From assembly GCA_024734555.1 (NCBI GenBank), contig JANPWX010000123.1:266241-330240 (forward strand): DNA of 64,000 nt, in the 5' to 3' direction. A program made the position numbers and the translations under genes. Source of the stretch: Trochalopteron elliotii. Taxonomy: Eukaryota; Chordata; Aves; Passeriformes; Leiothrichidae. Positions 1-12,125 of the stretch are shown here, one piece after another (the stretch's first letter is position 1; the number at the start of each line of letters is the position of its first letter). The notes below the pieces were generated by a model. It ran no database searches. It saw only the letters and a list, made by a program, of their open reading frames with translations, and was not told the DNA's origin.

Positions 1-1994
1 GAAACAATAGGATTTTCTGTTATTTTGACTTGCTTATCTCCCTCCCAGACATAAACAGTGATTACCACTCTCTCCTCAGTGAGCTGAACTCTGGAGCACT
101 GTAATTATTCCCTTGCAGAGGGGAAGGTTTGTCCAGTCTTTCAGTGAGTACCTTTTATCTATTTGTGCAAAGGAAAACAAAGCAGCAAGAGTGAATTAAC
201 CCTGCAAATTAAACCCCCCAACCTGGAGACCCAGCAGGTGATTGATTATCCTGGAAGTAGCTGCAGTTAATGATGAGTCTCAGGAGAAAAGGAAGACAAA
301 GCCTGACCAGCATTCTTGGCTGTCCCAGGACACTGGCATGGGGTGTTTCTATCCAGTAATTTTCCAGTGAAGGGGAAATAGGATCATTAGGGGTTGCTGA
401 GATTGGGAACAGTTTGAGTTTGTAGCTGTGGTGTCCCTGAATTGTGGCATTTTCTCTGAGCTGACCTTCCCTGGTGCAGTGGAAGGCAGAAATGCAGGAG
501 TAAACATTTTCCCTCTCTGAATAAATCATGGCTGGCTGAATAAAACATGCTGTGCATCCCTGGGTTTAGCAACAGAGGCTGGCAGGGGCTCTCTTGGTTA
601 ACCAGAGCTAGGAGTAGATGACCTAAAATGCTGTGTTATTATAAAACAGAGAAAGGTGCCAGCAAAAAAATTCCCATTCCTGGGTGAATTTGTACTGTTT
701 TTATAAAGAGTGAAGACTGTCTTATTGTGCATTTTGGGATGGAAGGCAAAGTAGAAATGCCTTTTTTCTTATTATTTTTTTTCTTATTTTCTCCTTCCAT
801 GAACTCAGAGGGCTGAAAAAAAAGCTGCGGCTTTGGGGCACTTCAGATGGGGAATTTCTCCTTGGGCTCCTTTAGACACTTGTACCATTCAGGATCAGGC
901 TGGTTTGGTTATCTTTGCAGTCTGGAGTTCTCCTTTGCAAACATATTCAGCTCTTGGGTGGTTCTGCCTGAAATAAGTGGGTGAGACCCCAGCTTTGCAG
1001 AGTGACCACTGCCTTGCTGTTATTTCCTGCACTTGCATTATCTTCTCTCCATTAACAGCCGTGGGAAATCACTAAAAGAGCTCAGAGCAGTGTGTGGACA
1101 CTCTGGGCTGGAACAGGATGGATTTTTGTGCACCACTAGATGGAGCAAAAAAAAATTTTAAAAAAAACTCAATATCAAACCAGTTCAACTGAAATAACAT
1201 TAAGATATTCATCTCCCCAAGTAGATTTTTAACTAGCTGAAGGAAAATACTGTGTAATGTAGGAGAAGAAATAATCCCCTCAAAAATGCAGCAGGGTGTA
1301 GATCTCAACACGGCTGCAATCGAGGTTTTAAAGGTTTTAAGATGGTTTTAAGATGCTCCCTTAGCCAAGGCAGCAGCTATGTCATGGAATAGAGATTGCC
1401 ACCATTCCAGGCAGCTCAGGATTCGGGAGGAGTTGGAATTATAAAGGAGTTTCTGGCCAAGGCAGCTCCTTCCTCGAGCAGGTGCCCAGGGATGGCAATG
1501 CCACCGGAGTGGAGCAGCTCTGGGACAGTCCCTGGCAAGAGGTGGGGACTTGGCTGCTTGGAATCCCCAGTTTGGAAAAGCTGAGCCCCCTCTGGAACCT
1601 CCCTTGCCACGGTTGTGCAAGGGGGACATTTGTATTCTGGGATATTTATTTGCCAAAGGGACCTTTTTTGACGTGCAGCACTAATTCCTTTTTCACCTGG
1701 AACACTGAAATGGAGCGGGGAGTTCTCAGAAAACCCACCCCCAAAAATTCACATCCGAACATCTGTGGGAGTGCTCTCTGTCTTTGTGCCGTGCGGGGCC
1801 TGGTAGAATTTTTTTTGAGGCGGAATTTTTTGCAATAATTGACTATTTCCTGGTGTGGGGGCTAGAGGGAGCTCCAATGCAGCCTTCCCAAAGCTTTCCC
1901 GGTAAATCACTCCTGCCTGCCTCAGTCCATGGAGCTGCAAAGGAGGCAGCAAGGCAGCTCGATGTACTTCTGCACCCTGTGAACACTGCACACG
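1..1994. other. single-copy non-coding DNA
   Basis: No exon, repeat family or RNA gene is recognisable here. The sequence is ordinary, CpG-poor bird DNA with short T-rich (around 762-790) and A-rich (around 1147-1168) runs. Open frames are at most about 120 codons, occur on both strands over the same bases, and show no domain or splice context, so I treat them as chance. Confidence 0.6.
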
Positions 1995-2092
1995 GGATAT
2001 AGATGGATATATGTGCATATATATGAATATATATGCATATATATGCATATATATATGGATTTTTATATGGATATATATGGATATATATGCCG
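1995..2092. repeat. AT-rich ATATATGC/ATATATGG simple repeat
   Basis: An imperfect array of 8-10 bp units of alternating A and T, interrupted by single G or C bases (ATATATGC, ATATATGG). It is low-complexity sequence expected to vary in length between individuals. Open frames across it encode only runs of Tyr, Ile and His and are not genes. Confidence 0.85.
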
Positions 2093-2642
2093 GGATGCCC
2101 TACAGTCAATGTCGTTTATATGTTTTATAACTATTATTATAAATGTTGTCTATAAATTCTGTAATTATTACCCTGCATATGCTGTTTGTTTGTGCCTCCA
2201 CCTTTCAGGAGTGTAATGCAGGATATGTTCCAGGGAACAGTGTTCAAACACAGTGTAATAAACACAGTGTGTTTAACAGCACAGGAAAAGCCACAGGGGC
2301 TGTTTCACATCCCACTGGCACTGGTGGTTGTCTAGGAATGGGTGTGAGAACCAGACAGACACACAGCAATACCTCCCCTCAGCTAGTAGGTTTTCAAATA
2401 AAGAAATTGGTAATTAAAAGGTATGAAGCAACATGATTCTATAAATTTTATTACTGCTAGATAAACATATCTGCTGATAAATCAGCAGAAAATCCAGGTT
2501 TATTATTCTGCATCTGCTGAAGAAATTGATCATAGTTAATGGTATCACACCTGTATTTACAAGGTGTTTGGCATTCTGAACCTTCCCTCTCACTTTTTAT
2601 GACATGGGTTAGTGGCATGGGGGTGTTCAGCTGAAAGTTAAA

Positions 2643-2686
2643 CTTAGAATCTTAAGAGGTCTTCTCCAACCTCAGTGATTCTGTGG
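2643..2686 (+). mobile_element. CR1 LINE 3'-tail fragment
   Basis: About 44 bases match the general form of the avian CR1 3' end: a 'cttaagaggtcttctccaac' core followed by a 'tgattctgtgg' tail. CR1 copies are usually 5' truncated and lack poly(A), which fits. The fragment is short and diverged, so the subfamily cannot be read. Confidence 0.5.
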
Positions 2687-2769
2687 CTCATGTGGGTTTC
2701 CCATTTTCTTTTAACTCTCCAAATTGCAGCAGCAGGGCCCTGTCTTGGAGGGGCTGGGCTGAACAGCAC

Positions 2770-3012
2770 TGGGTGTTTATCCCCCTTTCCTGGGTGTTTT
2801 ATCCCATTCCCTGAGTGTTTTATCCCATTCCCTGGGTGTTTTACCCCATTCCCTGAGAGTTTTAACCCAATCCCTGGTTGTTTATCCCCCTTTCCTGGAT
2901 GTTTTATCCCATTCCCTGAGTGTTTTAACCCAATCCCTGGTTGTTTATCCCCCTTTCCTTGATGTTTTATCCCATTCCCTGAGTGTTTTAACCCAATCCC
3001 TGGGTGTTTATC
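2770..3012. repeat. 21-bp minisatellite with 63-bp higher-order unit
   Basis: Eleven full 21-base monomers run head to tail from 2770 to 3000, plus a partial twelfth. The general form is tgNgtgttttatcccattccc. Monomers 6-8 (2875-2937) and 9-11 (2938-3000) form a 63-base higher-order unit repeated with a single visible difference; monomer 5 resembles 8 and 11, so the pattern may begin earlier. Because 21 is a multiple of three, frames stay open through the array and give a repeating seven-residue peptide on the minus strand. This is a by-product of unit length, not evidence of a gene. A related array lies at 5266-5352. Confidence 0.9.
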
Positions 3013-3448
3013 CTCTCCCTCCCCTTGCTCACCTCTCTGGCACAGGGAAGGGGCGTTGGGGTTCAGGATGAGCCCAGGGTCAGGGCAGGGAGCTCCAGAG
3101 CCCAGTTCCTCACTGGAATCAGGGATCACTCCTCATGCTGAGCTGCCACATGGATGGATGAGGAGAGGCAGAGCTGCACCGAGTCCATCCATGAGGAGAA
3201 ATGCCATTAATGAGTTCAGGGAGGGGTTTTCTGGCCGTGTCTGGAGCTGACCCTTTGTGCCTCACCCCCGTGGCCGTGCGCTCCCTCCCTGTGGCCTGGA
3301 GATGTCCAGGCACTGACCCTCCAGAGGGACCTTGGGGACCTTCTTGGGGATGGGAGGGACTCCTCAGAGCACCTCAGCTTTGGTTTTAGCAGCAGAACAC
3401 CACAGGGTCAGAAGGAGGGAGCAGCTGTGCTGCTGATGTGGAATGGAA
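3013..3448. other. single-copy non-coding DNA
   Basis: GC-moderate sequence between the minisatellite and a CR1 fragment. Nothing recognisable; frames here are short and overlap on both strands. Confidence 0.5.
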
Positions 3449-3540
3449 CAGAATCACAGCATGGGTTGGGCTGGAAGGGACCCTAAAAATCATCCTCTGC
3501 CATGGGCAGGGACACCCAGCACGTTCTGGTTCCATAGCAA
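3449..3540 (-). mobile_element. CR1 LINE 3'-end fragment, reverse strand
   Basis: The plus strand reads 'gaatcacagcatgggttggg' followed by 'ctggaagggaccctaaaaat' and 'gccatgggcagggacaccc'. This is the reverse complement of the standard CR1 3' end (fall in '...gtccctgcccatggca...', then 'ggtcccttccaacccaa', then the ATTCTRTGATTC tail). The copy is truncated after roughly 90 bases. Confidence 0.8.
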
Positions 3541-5265
3541 GTGCAGAGCAAACATTGGTGTTTTCTATGCAATAAAGGTGCTGATATGGGAGGCTTCCAC
3601 ACCCCCTTCAACACCTTTATGTGCCATTAGTGTTTCAGCTCATTCCTGTAAAAAGCAGGTGTTGCTGTTTTCCCTTCAGACCTGAGATTTGAGAAGATTT
3701 GAAAATAATTGTCTTGATTAGCTAAACAAGCTGGGAAGCTGGAATTTCAAATAACCAAAAGCTGTTTCTTTGATTGATGTTTACTTCCCTTATTCAAGTG
3801 AAAATGTGCAAAACAATATAATGAAAATATGTCCCTTTCTAATTTCTAATGCTTCAAGCAAGTCCTTCCTGTTCCTTACCCATTCAAGTATTTAGCTTTT
3901 TTTTTTTATGTTATTTGTGTGCTCTTTGGGCCTTTAATGATCTTTGGCAGCTGCATTCCTAGAACAAATGCATAAAATCAACCCAATTTATGACCCGTTA
4001 ATGTAAGCATTTTATCCTAAAGGAAGTGTGTCACATCTCGTTCACCTCTGAATTTTTTTTTTCCCAAGCCAGTCACTGGAGCATTGCACACCTGAAAATG
4101 AGATAGCGTTGAAATCCATCTTGCTCCCTTCAATTAAATCCATTTTTACGGAGGATTCAATTAGTTGTAATTGCTGCTTTACAACATGCTTTTGCCAGGG
4201 GCTGGGGTGGGGAGATAATTAATCTCGATCAGGGAATGTTACTCAAATCATTTTCCTCTGTCACCCAAGGAGGGCTGTGATTAATCAGGAGCTGTCTCTG
4301 CCAGCCCTGGCCATGGCAGATGGCCCTGACAAACCAGTTTGCTTTTGGTTTTGTTTGTTTTTGTTTGCTGGGGTCATGGTGGTCTGATTAAAACCAAATC
4401 TTTGTTAGGGTGACTCTCAGCTGTGCCTGTTGGAACCCTGGGCACTGAGAATTTCAGGCTTTCCGTGCTGACAGGCACTGACTCCCAAGCAAACACTGCA
4501 TTTCACCTGAGGCCGTGGAAAAGGCTTCCAAAATTGAGTGACAGCACTGGGATTGTGGGTGTGGAGTTTGAATGCAAGTGTGTGATAGCACAGGGTGCAA
4601 AACTTAGAGTTTAAGGGTTTAGAATATAGTAATCTATATATAAAGCAAGATGGAGGTTTTAGGGCAGAGGCCAGTACTTCTTTTTCACCTTCTTCTCCAT
4701 GGGTCTGGGCAGGATTTTGTAATTAGATAGAAAAATCCACATTGTGGCCACGGGTGGTTGGTTATTGGGTTAAAAGTAAAAATAATTTAGGTGTTATTTC
4801 TTAATTGGACAGTTTATCCTTAAAAGGCCTTGTAGAGAGAGATGGGGCTCCATTTTTAGTTTGTTAGCTTGAAGTGCTGTAGAACTCATACCTTGTGAGA
4901 CTGTGATAGAGATAAGAATAAATAAACATCTGAGAAGGTGTTTATTTCTTGTTTATCAATAAACAAAGATAAAAAGAAGATAAAACACAACATGTGCCCA
5001 CCACTCTCAGCTTCGCAGAGTGCTGGAGGTGCCTCCAGCATCCAGCCCAGGGTTGAGGTGCTCTCCACATGCCTGGAGCTCTTCAGGAGACCACCAGGAC
5101 ATTCTTTATGACTTTAGTATTGAGTCATTCTTTTCAAATTGTTCTTTTTGATTTGAGGGAGCTTGGGGCTCCAGAGGTCCAAAACTGAAAGTTTTGTGTT
5201 TAATTTTATGCTGGATTCCAAGGGAGGTGTGGCCAAGAGTTGTCCTTGGATCGATCTCCCTTCCC
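3541..5265. other. single-copy, partly AT-rich non-coding DNA
   Basis: No exon or known repeat is seen. The part from about 3950 to 4230 is AT-rich, free of repeats and rich in TAAT-type homeodomain cores, so it could be a conserved non-coding element, though this is only an impression. A short (GTTTT)-like T/G run occurs around 4340-4370. Confidence 0.45.
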
Positions 5266-5352
5266 TGGGTATTTATCCCCCTTTTCTGGGTGTTTATCCC
5301 CATTCCCTGGGTGTTTTATCCCCATTCTCTGGGTGTTTTATCCCCCTTTCTT
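5266..5352. repeat. second, shorter array of the 21-22 bp minisatellite
   Basis: Four monomers start at 5266, 5287, 5308 and 5330. They share the form tgggtgtttatcccc(c/a)ttyc with the array at 2770-3012. Monomers are 21, 21 and 22 bases, with the last one partial, so this array does not hold one reading frame. The first monomer (ending in ccccctttyc form) is closest to monomer 1 of the other array. Confidence 0.85.
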
Positions 5353-8300
5353 TTGCCTGAAGGGCTTCAGTGCCTGGAGGGAAGGAAATAGCCAGGGTTA
5401 AGGTGAGGAAAGAGCCACTGCTTTTAGCAGTAAAGCTGCAAACAACAAATAGGCATTATCGACTCACTTGATGTGTTTCATCAAAGCCTGAAGGATGATC
5501 AAAGAGCCATGAGGGGAGGCAAAGGTTCAGGTGTGTAGTGGAGCAGCAGGAAGTCTGTGACTTTGTTTCAGATGAGGCCAAATGAATGCTGAGCTCAGCT
5601 TTCAAGTGTCATTTAGGGACCTTTCTTGGCCACTGCTCTCAGTCCCCCTGCAGAAAGCCCACAGTTACCTTGGGGGCAGGAACATTTGGGAGGCAGTTTT
5701 TTGTTAGTGTCCATGTAAGATGCTTTGTCTGTAAGCTGAAGTGGGAAATGTGGGGCTGTGGAGGTTAAAGCTGAAGTTGTGCCTCCTCCAGGCAGATGTG
5801 CAGCTTTCTGCCAGGTGTTTCTTCCATCTGGTTCTCTGGGGTGGAAAAGTTAAACGATCAAATGGTCTCTGAGTAAAACTGAGGAATGGGGAAGACTCAG
5901 TTAAAGCTTGCTTTGACATTTTCCTTCCAAGTTCTTTGTGTTTTGAGGGCTTTTCCATAGAATTTCAGCACTCTGTGTGTGTGTGTATAAACACAGAGCA
6001 TTTTCCAGGTGTGGTTGGCCTCCAAACACATCCAGAGGGCAGCCAGAACCTTTGGATGCATCTGGGGCTGCACATCCTGATTTCTGGGTTTGCACTGAAG
6101 CTGCACCAGTTGTCATGGATGCAAAGGCACCCTGAGCTGTTCCACTGTAAATTCTGGAATTTAGGATGAGCACGGGGAGTGCTTGGGAGCTCTTGAATTG
6201 TGTGAATCTCGTGCTCATTTTAATGTGGTTTCAACTGGCTCCTTTTAGTATCAGAATTCAGGGCAGTGAAAATTATTATTACTGTAAATTGATAAAAGTA
6301 AACTGCCATTTAGCTGGAAAATCCTGTTTCCTTTCAGCTGAGGAGCTGCTCTGTAGTTCCCAGCACACACTGCACTGACCCCACGTTTTGTTTGGCCACA
6401 GAGCTGCTGATGTAGCTCCAGTTGGGTTTGGGTTTGGATTCTGTGCTGGCTTGCTAATTAATTGCCTGTTGTTTAACTTAGGTTTGTAAGCCTTTGCTTC
6501 CAGAGAGAAATGATGCTTTTAAAAAAATCCAGCCCTGCTTTCAGCCTGTAGGTTTGAGCCTGCGGAGGAGTAGGATCACTGAAACACTGACTGTGCATGT
6601 GGAGTGATAAAGAGGTTGTTTTCTCTCTTTGAAAAGAAGCATCATAACCTCTGACAGACTGATAGAATGCACTAGAATTTAAGCCATTGAATCTGCTTAT
6701 CTGAAATATCTCTGTCAATTTTCCTTTTGAGAAATGATGGGATTAAGATAATAAATGCAGCTTTGCTGAGTAACAGGGAAGCAGCATATGGATTGCAGGT
6801 CTTTGAATCCACTTAGCAGCCTGTGTAATTCTGTACATTTCCTGGGAAACAAAAGAGGGATGCTCATTGAGCCACAGTATCTTGTAATGTGCTGCCTCTG
6901 TGAAATGCTGGGTAATCACAGAACAGCAGCACTGGCTTGCAGGGGAACATTCATTGATTGGGAGAGGATGTATTGAAAGGGGCTGGAAGTGATGTGACTT
7001 CTGAAATGGCAATGCTGATGGTTCTGGAGAGCTGCAGGAACGAATGGCTTTGTCATGGCAGGTGATAAATGAGCCCTGGCAGTGGAGGCTGGGCTCCTGC
7101 TGTCTGTGGGTGTGGGAGGGGGAACAGGCTCCTGCCCAACCCTGTTGTTCCCCTGTCCCTGTGGGATTCAGGGAGCTGCTCCAGCTGCAGACGTGCCCCA
7201 GCTCCCACTCTGGGCTGGGCATGTAGGGGCTGCTGCTGATGGGAAGGTGAGAAACAAACCTTTGGCCTGAAAAGCAGGGGAAAAGTGGAGTGGAATGTGT
7301 CCCTGAGCACTCCCTGAGTGCCAGCAGGAGCTGTCACCGTGCTTAAATCCACCTGTGCCACTTCACCAACAGGAACAGGGTCAGTTCTGAGTGATGCTGT
7401 TGTAAGTTTCTGTATTAGGATGTGGTGTAATGTTTGGGGTGTGTTAATCATGTGTTCATCTTGGGGAGGTTTTTATCCTCCACTGCATCACTTGCACAGA
7501 GCTGCTGGGGGCTGCTTTTGGAGGGCAGAGCTGGCAAAGGACAGGTGAGATTCAAACACAAATTACACCTCCAGCTCAGGTTTATTCACCTGCCTTGGTT
7601 TTCTGTTGTTTTTCAGCAGGGTGTTCTCAAATGCCATGGGAGGATGCTTGGAGGACTGGGACGTTTGTGGTCCCTGGGAGGGTCCTGCTGTGGGGAATTG
7701 TGCAGGGTGTCTCTCTGGGCTGTTTGCTGGGATTTTGCTCACCCAGAGCAGAGCAGAGCAGTTTGCCTGGCTCAGGTACTCCCAGTGCTCCATTCACAGT
7801 CATCAAGGAACCTTTCACATAGTGTGAAAGTGCTGTGGGATTTGTGGCTCTCACAGGCATCACTTTCTATGCAGATGATACACAAACAGAAAGGGAAAGC
7901 TGCTGCTGGCCAGGGACACCAGCGAGGGCTCCTGGTGGAGAGCAAGTTTGTCCAGCCATGGTGTTGAACACGACATTTTCAAACACTTCAGCTCTCAGAT
8001 TACATTAGCAGGCTGGACCTTGGCCTCACAGGGGATTAAACATAGATCTGGAAGCTTTAATGTCTTCAAACTGAGTTATATACAATTGGCTGCTGCCATC
8101 ACAATGCTCCCTCTCTTCCTTCTTTGGAAAACCTCAATTCCCACGTCGCATGTAGGGCTTGGTTTTGTTTTCAAGGTTCTAAATTTGAGCTGCAAATAGT
8201 AGTGAAGCTTGTTAATAAACATCTGATCTTTGTGTAACTCTGGGAGTAAGTGCAATTTAAATGATGGGCTTCACTTCTAACAAAGCCAAAACCACATCAC

Positions 8301-9469
8301 TGCAATGTTTTAATATGAAATCAGTTCCTCTGGCAAGATAGCACCTTGAAAAACAATGCTGGGTAGATGTTCAGCAGATAATAAATTCTAAACTGCTTCT
8401 TGCCATTGGGGTGGGTCCCTGATAAAGTTACTTTTTTTTTTTTTTTCTCAGCGTTCAGGGCTTGGGGGCTTGCAGCTTCTTTGGAAAAGCCAGCACAAGG
8501 CTGGGCTGCCTGAATACCAGGCAGTCATAGCAGTGAAATCCTAAACATCAGGGCCATTATCCTCTAGGTGTTGTTGTTGGAGTTAATTTAGCTCGTGGCA
8601 GTTTTGGAAGTTAATTTTTCAAGTGACAGTTTCAGTGTACAGTGTGTGTGTTACTGCAGAACAGAAATTACAGCATTTCTACTTCTCCAGGTCCCCCCGT
8701 TGTTACTCCTGCAGACTGCTCTAGGAATGCAGGCCCTGAGTTTGCAAGCACAAATGGGTTTTATTTCATGTAATTCTGCACAGAAATTCAATTTCACTTT
8801 TGCACAGTGTTCTGAAATTAATGAAGCCAGCTGAGCCTTGCTAGTCTGGCTGTTTCCTCCTGGCTTTCAGGGTCATGCTGGGGGGCTCTGTTTCCTGGAC
8901 ATTGCTTTTCTTACAGATCTAAAATCTCTTTGAGGTACTGCGATTGCATTTTGATTTGGAAAGGATGTTGTAAAAATAAGTGGGTTTGCACACTTCTGTG
9001 TGAGTGACCTGGGCAAACAGGCTGTGCTCTGAGGACAGGCAGTGGGAGCTTTCCAGCTCGGAGCTGGTTTCCTGTACCCCCAACGAGGGGTGTTCAGCAC
9101 ATTCCCAGCTTTGGGAATGCAATTCATTTGAGCCCCAAGCAAGGAAAGCTTTTCATTTCTGAGACCAGCATTAAGCACGTGTTTAAATGCTTCCTTGTCT
9201 AAATGGTTCATTAAAATATTTGGAACAAAATACATGAGAAGAGAAGAAAATGAGGGGCAGGAATTTCCATGGTGTCCTTTAAGGCCCTTCCCTCTGACAG
9301 CTGCCTTTCCATAGGTGAGCAGTGCCACTCCTTTGAGCACAGCAATGAAATTGTCTGTCCAACAGAAAGGCTTCATTTGAAGTGCATTTCCAGGCTGTGT
9401 GTCCAGTGAGTGCTGTCAGTCAGTGCTGTTCCCTCTGCCCTGCTCACCCAGGCAATCCTGCGGGATGCT
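5353..9469. other. single-copy non-coding DNA with minor simple tracts
   Basis: No exon, known repeat or RNA gene is recognisable. Minor tracts are a short GT run around 5973-5987 and a run of 15 T at 8432-8446. The longest frame (about 177 codons at 7434-7967, plus) overlaps frames in other registers and has no domain; it lies in stop-poor, GC-richer sequence and is not supported as coding. Confidence 0.5.
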
Positions 9470-9813
9470 CTGGGGTGGGCTCTAGGTCTGATATTTCTAA
9501 ATCTAAAAAATTTTAGCCTGCTAGCAGCTGCTAACTTTTTCCCAAGGCAAAAATTCTCAAGCAAGTTTCTTCTCAATACAATCTTGGCAAACAACTCTCC
9601 TTTCTCAAAACAATCTTTCTGCAGGTGGTGTTTTGCTGTTTCTCTAGTTTAACCAATGGGATCAGAGAGGTGTTGTTCCTATTCACCAACCCTGTTAAGT
9701 CTGTATTGGAACACCTTATAAAAGGTAAAAAGAATTAGACAATAAAGCCTTTTCTCTATGCTCTTTGCCTTCTGAAATATTTGGAGTCTTTCACCTTTCT
9801 TTCGTGTCCTACA
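9470..9813 (+). mobile_element. probable solo LTR of an avian endogenous retrovirus
   Basis: The layout is that of an LTR. An AT-rich upstream part with a CCAAT box (accaatggg at about 9652) precedes a TATA box (ttataaaagg, 9716-9725). An AATAAA polyadenylation signal at 9741-9746 follows only some 20 bases later, then a T/C-rich U5-like stretch ends near a CA dinucleotide at about 9813. No gag, pol or env frame flanks it, so it would be a solo LTR left by recombination. The 5' edge is uncertain and I could not see a clear target-site duplication. A cellular promoter is the alternative, but the very close TATA-to-AATAAA spacing favours an LTR. Confidence 0.5.
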
Positions 9814-12043
9814 GTGACAGTGGGGCTGCTCCACTTTTGGATCTACGGTTTGGAGACAGGCTTGCTGAATTTGATCTGCTGAATGCAGCTGCCAGAGCCA
9901 TCCCATCTTCTCTGGCAGCTCCTGCTTGTGTTCCATCCCTGCTGTGTCACTTTTGGGGTGTGTGTCCCAGGAAGGAGACACAGCGGGGAGGGCGTGTGAG
10001 CATTGCAGTGTCTGTGCGGGCCACCCTGTCTGGCAGTGTCCTGTGGCAGTGCCAAGGCCAGGGGACAGCAGGGAGGCACTGCCCTGCCCTCAGTGCCTAG
10101 CACTGCCTGGATTCGCTCACATCGTTAATGTGAGTGCATTAATTAATGCAGGCCACGGCTGCACGTGTGCTCCGGGCGCTGCAGGCAGAGCAGCATCGCT
10201 GCGGAAGGAAAGTCACTGTTCAGAAAGATACTCCCTTACATGTTGGGAGTGGCTTTTTCCAGAGGGACACTAAATCATGTGCTTCACCTGCAAAAATATG
10301 TGCAAATACTTCTTTTTTTTTCCTTCCTGAATCACTAACAAAAGTTATCCTGACTGGAGCATAAAATACGTGCCCTTCATGGGAGAGCCACAGCTCCAGC
10401 AGATCCCTCCCAGTTCTGGGAGGAGACCAAGCTCCTCACCAGCTTCTGCTCCATGGTATTCAAATGAGAATCTCCCACAGCTTGTTCCTTCAGGGCCATT
10501 TGTTGGGGAGATCAGGTGAAGGAGTGGGACAGGAGCTGTCCATGCCAGGCCCTGGCTCCCTTGAGCTCAGGGCACTTTGGGTTTTTTTGGTAATGAGCCC
10601 TCCCTGATGGCTTGGCAGATCTCTGCCAAGGGATGTGAAGGGATGATTTTCTTTGGCTGGATTATCATTTCCAGTTTTGTTTCTGAGGAATGGGGTGTCC
10701 TGGCTGAGGGTGAGCCTTCTGTCCTCTCCTTTCTGCCTGTTGGGATTGAATGCCTTGGGCTTTCCTTCCAACAGGAGCGCTGAGACTGGGACCCTTGGTG
10801 TGCCAGACCACCCTGAAGCAAGGGTGGAGATTTCCATTTGGTGAAGCTGCACTTTTGAGTATAAAGAAATCATGTAGTCCTCCTTTGCACGTGAACATGT
10901 GGAGCATCACAGCACCAGCTTGCAGTGAGCAGGTTTCCCTTTCTTCCTTGAGCTGCCAGCTCCTAAGAAGAAACTGTGCCAAGCAGCAGCAATTATCCGC
11001 TGAGCAGCACCCCAGACAGGGTCTTAAATATTTAATGTTGTATTCTGCATTCCTTCCCTCGGTGTGAGAGGGATGCAGCACCACAGTGCTGCAGGCACCG
11101 AGGCTCTGACAGAGCTCAGAGCTGCCTTTTCCCCTCACACCCCTCCGAGCTGCTGTCTGCAGACAACACATCTTTGTACTCTGATGCTCCGAGTGAATCT
11201 CCCTTCTTAGCCAAAAAGATGATCTATTTAAGCAGTCTCTATTTGGGATCAAGCTGGGGGTTTGCTTCAACTGCAATTATTTCATCTGTCACCACTGCGC
11301 GTTTTCATGCCAGAGGAATATCTTGGCTTTCCTCAAATTGGAGATTTTTCTGGCTGCTTGCACCGTGTGTGCTTGTGCTGTGTGGTTATTTGTAGGCTCT
11401 GCCAGCAGTAAGAGAACAGTGCTGGGGTCTCCTCTGTCCTCTGGTGAGCAGCTAATGAAGCAGTTGCAGCCATCTGCACTGATGGGAAGGGACTTTCCTG
11501 CCCCAGCTCGGCGTTATCCAGGCAAATTGAGCCCGGAGGGTGGAGGCTGCCCAGGGGACCCTGAGGAGGGCGGGGAGGCAGCTGGACTGAGCCATCAGTG
11601 TGGAGACTACCCCAGGATTATCCAGTCAGAACCTGCTCAGAACTTTGCCCTCCACCCCGAGAGGAAAAACCAAGGCATGGACACAGTGGAGGGACTGTCC
11701 CTGTTCATCCACGACAGTCACAGCACAGTTCTGGATGGCTCTGTCACACTGGGGCTTGCTGCAGTCACAGGGACAGCTTCCAAATCCTCTGTGGTTCCCA
11801 CTGTCACTGCTGCACACGGAGAGGTAGGAGCTGAAGGGCTCTGTGGCAGTCCCAGATCAATAACACTCCTTGTCTGCTGTCACAGCTGAGCAAAGAGAGG
11901 TTTTCACTCCTCCAGTGTGCATTCCCTACCCTCTCTCTGTCACACAAGGAGCTCCATCTTAGACTATTTCCAAAATATTCCCTATTTCCAAAATAAGCTT
12001 CAGTTATACTGATGTTTGTATTTACAAAAAGCCAGTTTCTTTC
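9814..12043. other. single-copy non-coding DNA, weak exon-like stretch inside
   Basis: No gene can be supported. The stretch 11396-11823 is open in one frame, with an acceptor-like 'ttatttgtag' before it and a donor-like 'gag|gtagga' after it, but the other two plus-strand frames are also largely open there. That points to stop-poor composition rather than coding. No conserved domain is visible. Confidence 0.45.
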
Positions 12044-12125
12044 ACCACAAAAAAAACAAACAAACCAAAACAACAACAACAAAAAACCCCACCAAAACAA
12101 ACAAACAAACAAACAAAAAAACCAC
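12044..12125. repeat. A-rich (CAAA)n / (CAA)n simple repeat
   Basis: Runs of A with regularly placed C, including blocks of CAAC and AAAC units, make up nearly the whole interval. It resembles a low-complexity A-rich tract; no retroposed gene sequence is seen 5' of it. Confidence 0.8.

Noticed and set aside
2644..3129. 161-codon minus frame with seven-residue repeats
   Set aside because: It is the translation of the 21-bp minisatellite. A period divisible by three keeps frames open without selection, and the plus strand is open too.
10665..11276. 203-codon minus frame
   Set aside because: No recognisable domain and overlapped by plus frames; no supporting signals.
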